The notes under the pieces: model-generated
The model's database searches: none
What the model saw: only the letters and a program-made list of their open reading frames with translations
What the model was told of the DNA's origin: nothing
Part shown: piece after piece, positions 7,065 through 9,118 of the stretch
How the letters are laid out: the number at the start of each line of letters is the position of its first letter
Position numbering within the stretch: the stretch's first letter is position 1
Made by a program: the position numbers and the translations under genes
NCBI GenBank assembly: GCA_031262285.1
Contig: JAISHZ010000333.1
Location: 1-9,118, forward strand
Direction: 5' to 3'
Origin: Lachnospiraceae bacterium
GTDB lineage: Bacteria > Bacillota_A > Clostridia > Lachnospirales > Lachnospiraceae
Length of the DNA stretch: 9,118 bases

Positions 7065-7094
7065 ATATTAGCATATTTTTCATTCCTTTGTCAT
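7065..7094 (-). promoter_or_regulatory. Candidate sigma-A-type promoter for the yqhY-nusB-xse-ispA-dxs cluster
   Basis: On the minus strand, ATGACA (7094-7089, five of six to the -35 consensus) is followed after 18 bases by TAATAT (7070-7065), which is preceded by TG in the extended -10 position (TGC). Transcription would start near 7058, about 40 bases before the yqhY ATG. The -35 overlaps the last Met-Thr codons of the lipoprotein gene. The -10 is only a four-of-six match, so this is a suggestion. No intrinsic terminator is visible in the 64-base gap (7016-7079), so read-through from upstream is possible. Confidence 0.35.
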
Positions 7095-8417
7095 CCAAAA
7101 TGTCATAGAAAGCTGCTTCTCATTCTGCGCATAGGAAATCACATCATCAACCGCATCGATATAATTGAAAATCCCACGTTGTTCGATCAAGGATTGTTCC
7201 ATCATCACATAGGTCTCCATATCATCACATTTAATCGTAATATCGGTCTTACCTTCTTCTTTGGCTTTTGAAAAAACTTCGAAAAGTTGTTCTTCATCAT
7301 AAGCGGTAAAATATAACCCTTCTTTTACATAATAATTGTCTCTCAAGCTGTTGCATTCGGGCATAGAAATCATATCGTCTAAGATGTGCGTGGTCAGTAT
7401 TTGTTGTGTGGTGACGCACAAATAATCATAATTGATTTGCGGAGCACGGGGTTGATCGGAGGCGTCGTTGGTCTGATAGGAAGCGTCTCCCCATGTCGAG
7501 TCCACATAATAATAATTGTCATTTACGCGAACCAAATTCCATGCATGAGATTCGCCTTGATTGACTTGCCCAAATACAAGTGTACTTTCTACCCCCAATT
7601 CATTGAGCAGATATTGCGTCGCCTTGGCATATCCTTGACATACTGACCGTTTGTTCACAAAAACTGAATAGATATTTTGATTGTCAGGTGCCGCTAAATC
7701 GTATTCCGTCGAGAGGATCAACGTATCATATACATATTTTACCTTTTCGTAGTCCCCGGTTCCCTCTGGACTTCCTTCCAGTAAAATGGCAACTTGCTCA
7801 TCGATTTGCTGTTTTCTTTCTTTCGCTTTTTCATAACTCACATTGTAAGCGCCGGAAAATTCTATTTTGACCAATTCATCCCCTTGCGTAAATAGGGTAT
7901 AGCTGTACCCATCTACATAAAAGTATTCCGGGTGATCATTTAATACACATTGGAAGATTTGCTCAATATCCGACTCGGTCAATCCTTCTTGCAATCCTTG
8001 AGAAGAAAGAACCTCATTGGTCAACATATGCCCCAAAATGCGAACAATATCTTGATACCAGAGTTGTTTACTGGGTGTTAAGCTGTAATAACAATACACA
8101 CCCGCATTGGATTTGGTAAAATCAAAACCATCCTCATCTAGCTCCACAGACGGTGTTTGCTGGGGTAGGGCCGGTTGAAAAGTGGTTTCTTCTGAGGAAC
8201 TATCTGAAATCGTACTTTGTGATTCACCACTTTCTACCAACCATTCGTCCGGAATCGGTGTCGGTAGATCGGTGATGACATCATAAGAGACCGATTCCCC
8301 GGAAAGAAAGGAATGGACATTTTCGGGCAATGCATTGAGCGTGGAACAGCCGGATATCAATGCAATGATTAAACAGAAGTAACAGACTGCGGACAGTATT
8401 TTGACTTTCCGTTTCAT
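7080..8417 (-). CDS. Transglutaminase-like (protease-fold) lipoprotein
   Basis: A 445-aa predicted lipoprotein. Residues 1-23 form a signal peptide (KRK, hydrophobic core, then LISGC), with lipidation expected on C24. Residues about 40-100 are a Ser/Thr/Pro/Glu-rich linker that probably spans the cell wall. An N-terminal domain at about 105-215 includes DHPEYFYVDGYSY (161-173). The transglutaminase-like core follows: KVKYVYDTLI at 225-234, SVCQGYAKATQYLLNELGVE at 258-277 with C260, GESHAWNLVRV at 288-298 with H291, and YYVDSTWGD at 303-311 with D306, giving a complete Cys-His-Asp triad. A C-terminal region (about 365-445) has no function I recognise. Such proteins act outside the cell on proteins or peptidoglycan-linked peptides, as proteases or cross-linkers; the substrate here is unknown. 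An AAAGGAGGG site at 8423-8431, 6 bases from ATG 8417, predicts strong translation. It follows prfC after 25 bases. Confidence 0.9.
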   Translation of the reverse strand: MKRKVKILSAVCYFCLIIALISGCSTLNALPENVHSFLSGESVSYDVITDLPTPIPDEWLVESGESQSTISDSSSEETTFQPALPQQTPSVELDEDGFDFTKSNAGVYCYYSLTPSKQLWYQDIVRILGHMLTNEVLSSQGLQEGLTESDIEQIFQCVLNDHPEYFYVDGYSYTLFTQGDELVKIEFSGAYNVSYEKAKERKQQIDEQVAILLEGSPEGTGDYEKVKYVYDTLILSTEYDLAAPDNQNIYSVFVNKRSVCQGYAKATQYLLNELGVESTLVFGQVNQGESHAWNLVRVNDNYYYVDSTWGDASYQTNDASDQPRAPQINYDYLCVTTQQILTTHILDDMISMPECNSLRDNYYVKEGLYFTAYDEEQLFEVFSKAKEEGKTDITIKCDDMETYVMMEQSLIEQRGIFNYIDAVDDVISYAQNEKQLSMTFWMTKE

Positions 8418-8442
8418 ATCATCCCTCCTTTCAGCCGATCCC

Positions 8443-9118
8443 TTATCGACTAAATTCAGCCAGTTTGAGGTCTTTATTGCGATCCAAGGTCATGTTAATA
8501 CTCCATGCGTGTGCAAACAACAACAGCGCATTCCCTTTTTGATCATAGACACGTTTCATATCGGAAGTCCCTATCAATTTCTCCGGGTCAATCTCTTGTT
8601 GATTTTCAATCCATCGTATATGTTCATAGGGAAGATCTTCCATACGAATTTCCACATTGTATTCATTCAAAAGGCGGTATCGCAATACTTCAAATTGCAG
8701 TACCCCTACCACTCCAACGATGACTTCTTCCATGCCGGAATGGAGTTCTTGAAAAATTTGGATAGCTCCTTCTTGCGCAATTTGCGTTATTCCTTTCACA
8801 AATTGCTTCCGTTTCATCGTGTCGATTTGGCGAACTCTCGCAAAATGTTCCGGAGCGAAAGTCGGTATTCCTTCATAAACCAATTGTTCCGAGGGTGCAC
8901 ACAAAGTATCTCCGATGGAAAAAATACCGGGGTCAAACACGCCGATGATGTCCCCCGCATAAGCTTCTTTGATGGCTTTTCGTTCATCTGCCATGATTTG
9001 CTGCGGTTGGGAAAGATAGAGTACTTTTTTACCTTGAATATGCCGAACTTCCTTGTCCGCTTCGAATTTACCGGAACAGATGCGAAGAAAAGCGATCCTA
9101 TCCCGATGTGCTTTGTTC
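8443..9118 (-). CDS. prfC: Peptide chain release factor 3 (partial, 5' end outside window)
   Basis: GTPase that recycles RF1/RF2 from the ribosome after peptide release. The frame is open to the right edge, and 224 C-terminal codons are visible out of about 530 in a normal RF3; the GTPase domain lies outside. Reading begins inside the second, beta-barrel domain with KAHRDRIAFLRICSGKFEADKEV, followed by GKKVLYLSQPQQIMADER, then EAYAGDIIGVFDPGIFSIGDTL, PTFAPEHFARVRQIDTMKRKQFVKGITQIAQEGAIQIFQ, VGVVGVLQFEVLRYRLLNEYNVEI and a C-terminal NALLLFAHAWSI...LAEFSR; these are characteristic of RF3 and distinguish it from EF-G. The ATG at 8994 is internal, not the start. TAA stop at 8443-8445, 25 bases before the lipoprotein gene, with no terminator between. 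Confidence 0.96.
   Translation of the reverse strand, partial: NKAHRDRIAFLRICSGKFEADKEVRHIQGKKVLYLSQPQQIMADERKAIKEAYAGDIIGVFDPGIFSIGDTLCAPSEQLVYEGIPTFAPEHFARVRQIDTMKRKQFVKGITQIAQEGAIQIFQELHSGMEEVIVGVVGVLQFEVLRYRLLNEYNVEIRMEDLPYEHIRWIENQQEIDPEKLIGTSDMKRVYDQKGNALLLFAHAWSINMTLDRNKDLKLAEFSR

Noticed and set aside
1..9118. Defence system, mobile element, CRISPR array or RNA gene
   Set aside because: All coding capacity is accounted for by conserved housekeeping genes and one lipoprotein; there is no transposase, integrase, direct-repeat array, tRNA or rRNA sequence that I can recognise.

Overview
The window is a gene-dense stretch in which every supported gene lies on the minus strand, so the genes read from high to low coordinates. 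In transcription order they are: the 3' part of prfC (release factor 3), a transglutaminase-like lipoprotein, yqhY (Asp23/Gls24 family), nusB, xseA, xseB, ispA, dxs, tlyA and nadK (which runs off the left edge). The order yqhY-nusB-xseA-xseB-ispA-dxs-tlyA-nadK is a conserved arrangement of Bacillota. Strong purine-rich Shine-Dalgarno sites, a moderate base composition and the standard genetic code fit a member of the Clostridia or a close relative. I cannot name a genus.

Right part (about 7080-9118): prfC is followed after 25 bases by a secreted lipoprotein with an intact Cys-His-Asp transglutaminase triad and a near-ideal ribosome binding site. The two are probably transcribed together. A 64-base gap then leads into the housekeeping cluster. 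A candidate sigma-A-type promoter lies in that gap and overlaps the last codons of the lipoprotein gene.

Middle part (about 3712-7015): yqhY, nusB, xseA, xseB and ispA are tightly packed. The nusB stop overlaps the xseA GTG start by 4 bases. xseA and xseB overlap by 59 bases, and xseB and ispA by 8 bases, so translational coupling is likely. In Bacillus subtilis folD sits between nusB and xseA; here it is absent.

Left part (1-3711): dxs (first enzyme of the MEP isoprenoid pathway) follows ispA (short-chain prenyl diphosphate synthase) after 20 bases. It is followed by tlyA (S4-domain/FtsJ-fold methyltransferase family) and nadK (NADP synthesis). The most unusual element is at the dxs-tlyA junction: two imperfect copies of a roughly 40-base hairpin-bearing repeat, 68 bases apart. 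One copy encodes the last residues and stop codon of Dxs, and the other supplies the Shine-Dalgarno site of tlyA. A separate 8-bp hairpin sits over the dxs stop codon between them.

Together the genes cover transcription antitermination and rRNA synthesis (NusB), DNA repair (ExoVII), isoprenoid supply (IspA, Dxs), probable RNA methylation (TlyA), cofactor supply (NadK) and translation termination (RF3). I see no RNA gene, mobile element, CRISPR array, phage gene or defence system. Apart from the repeat pair this is an ordinary conserved chromosomal region.
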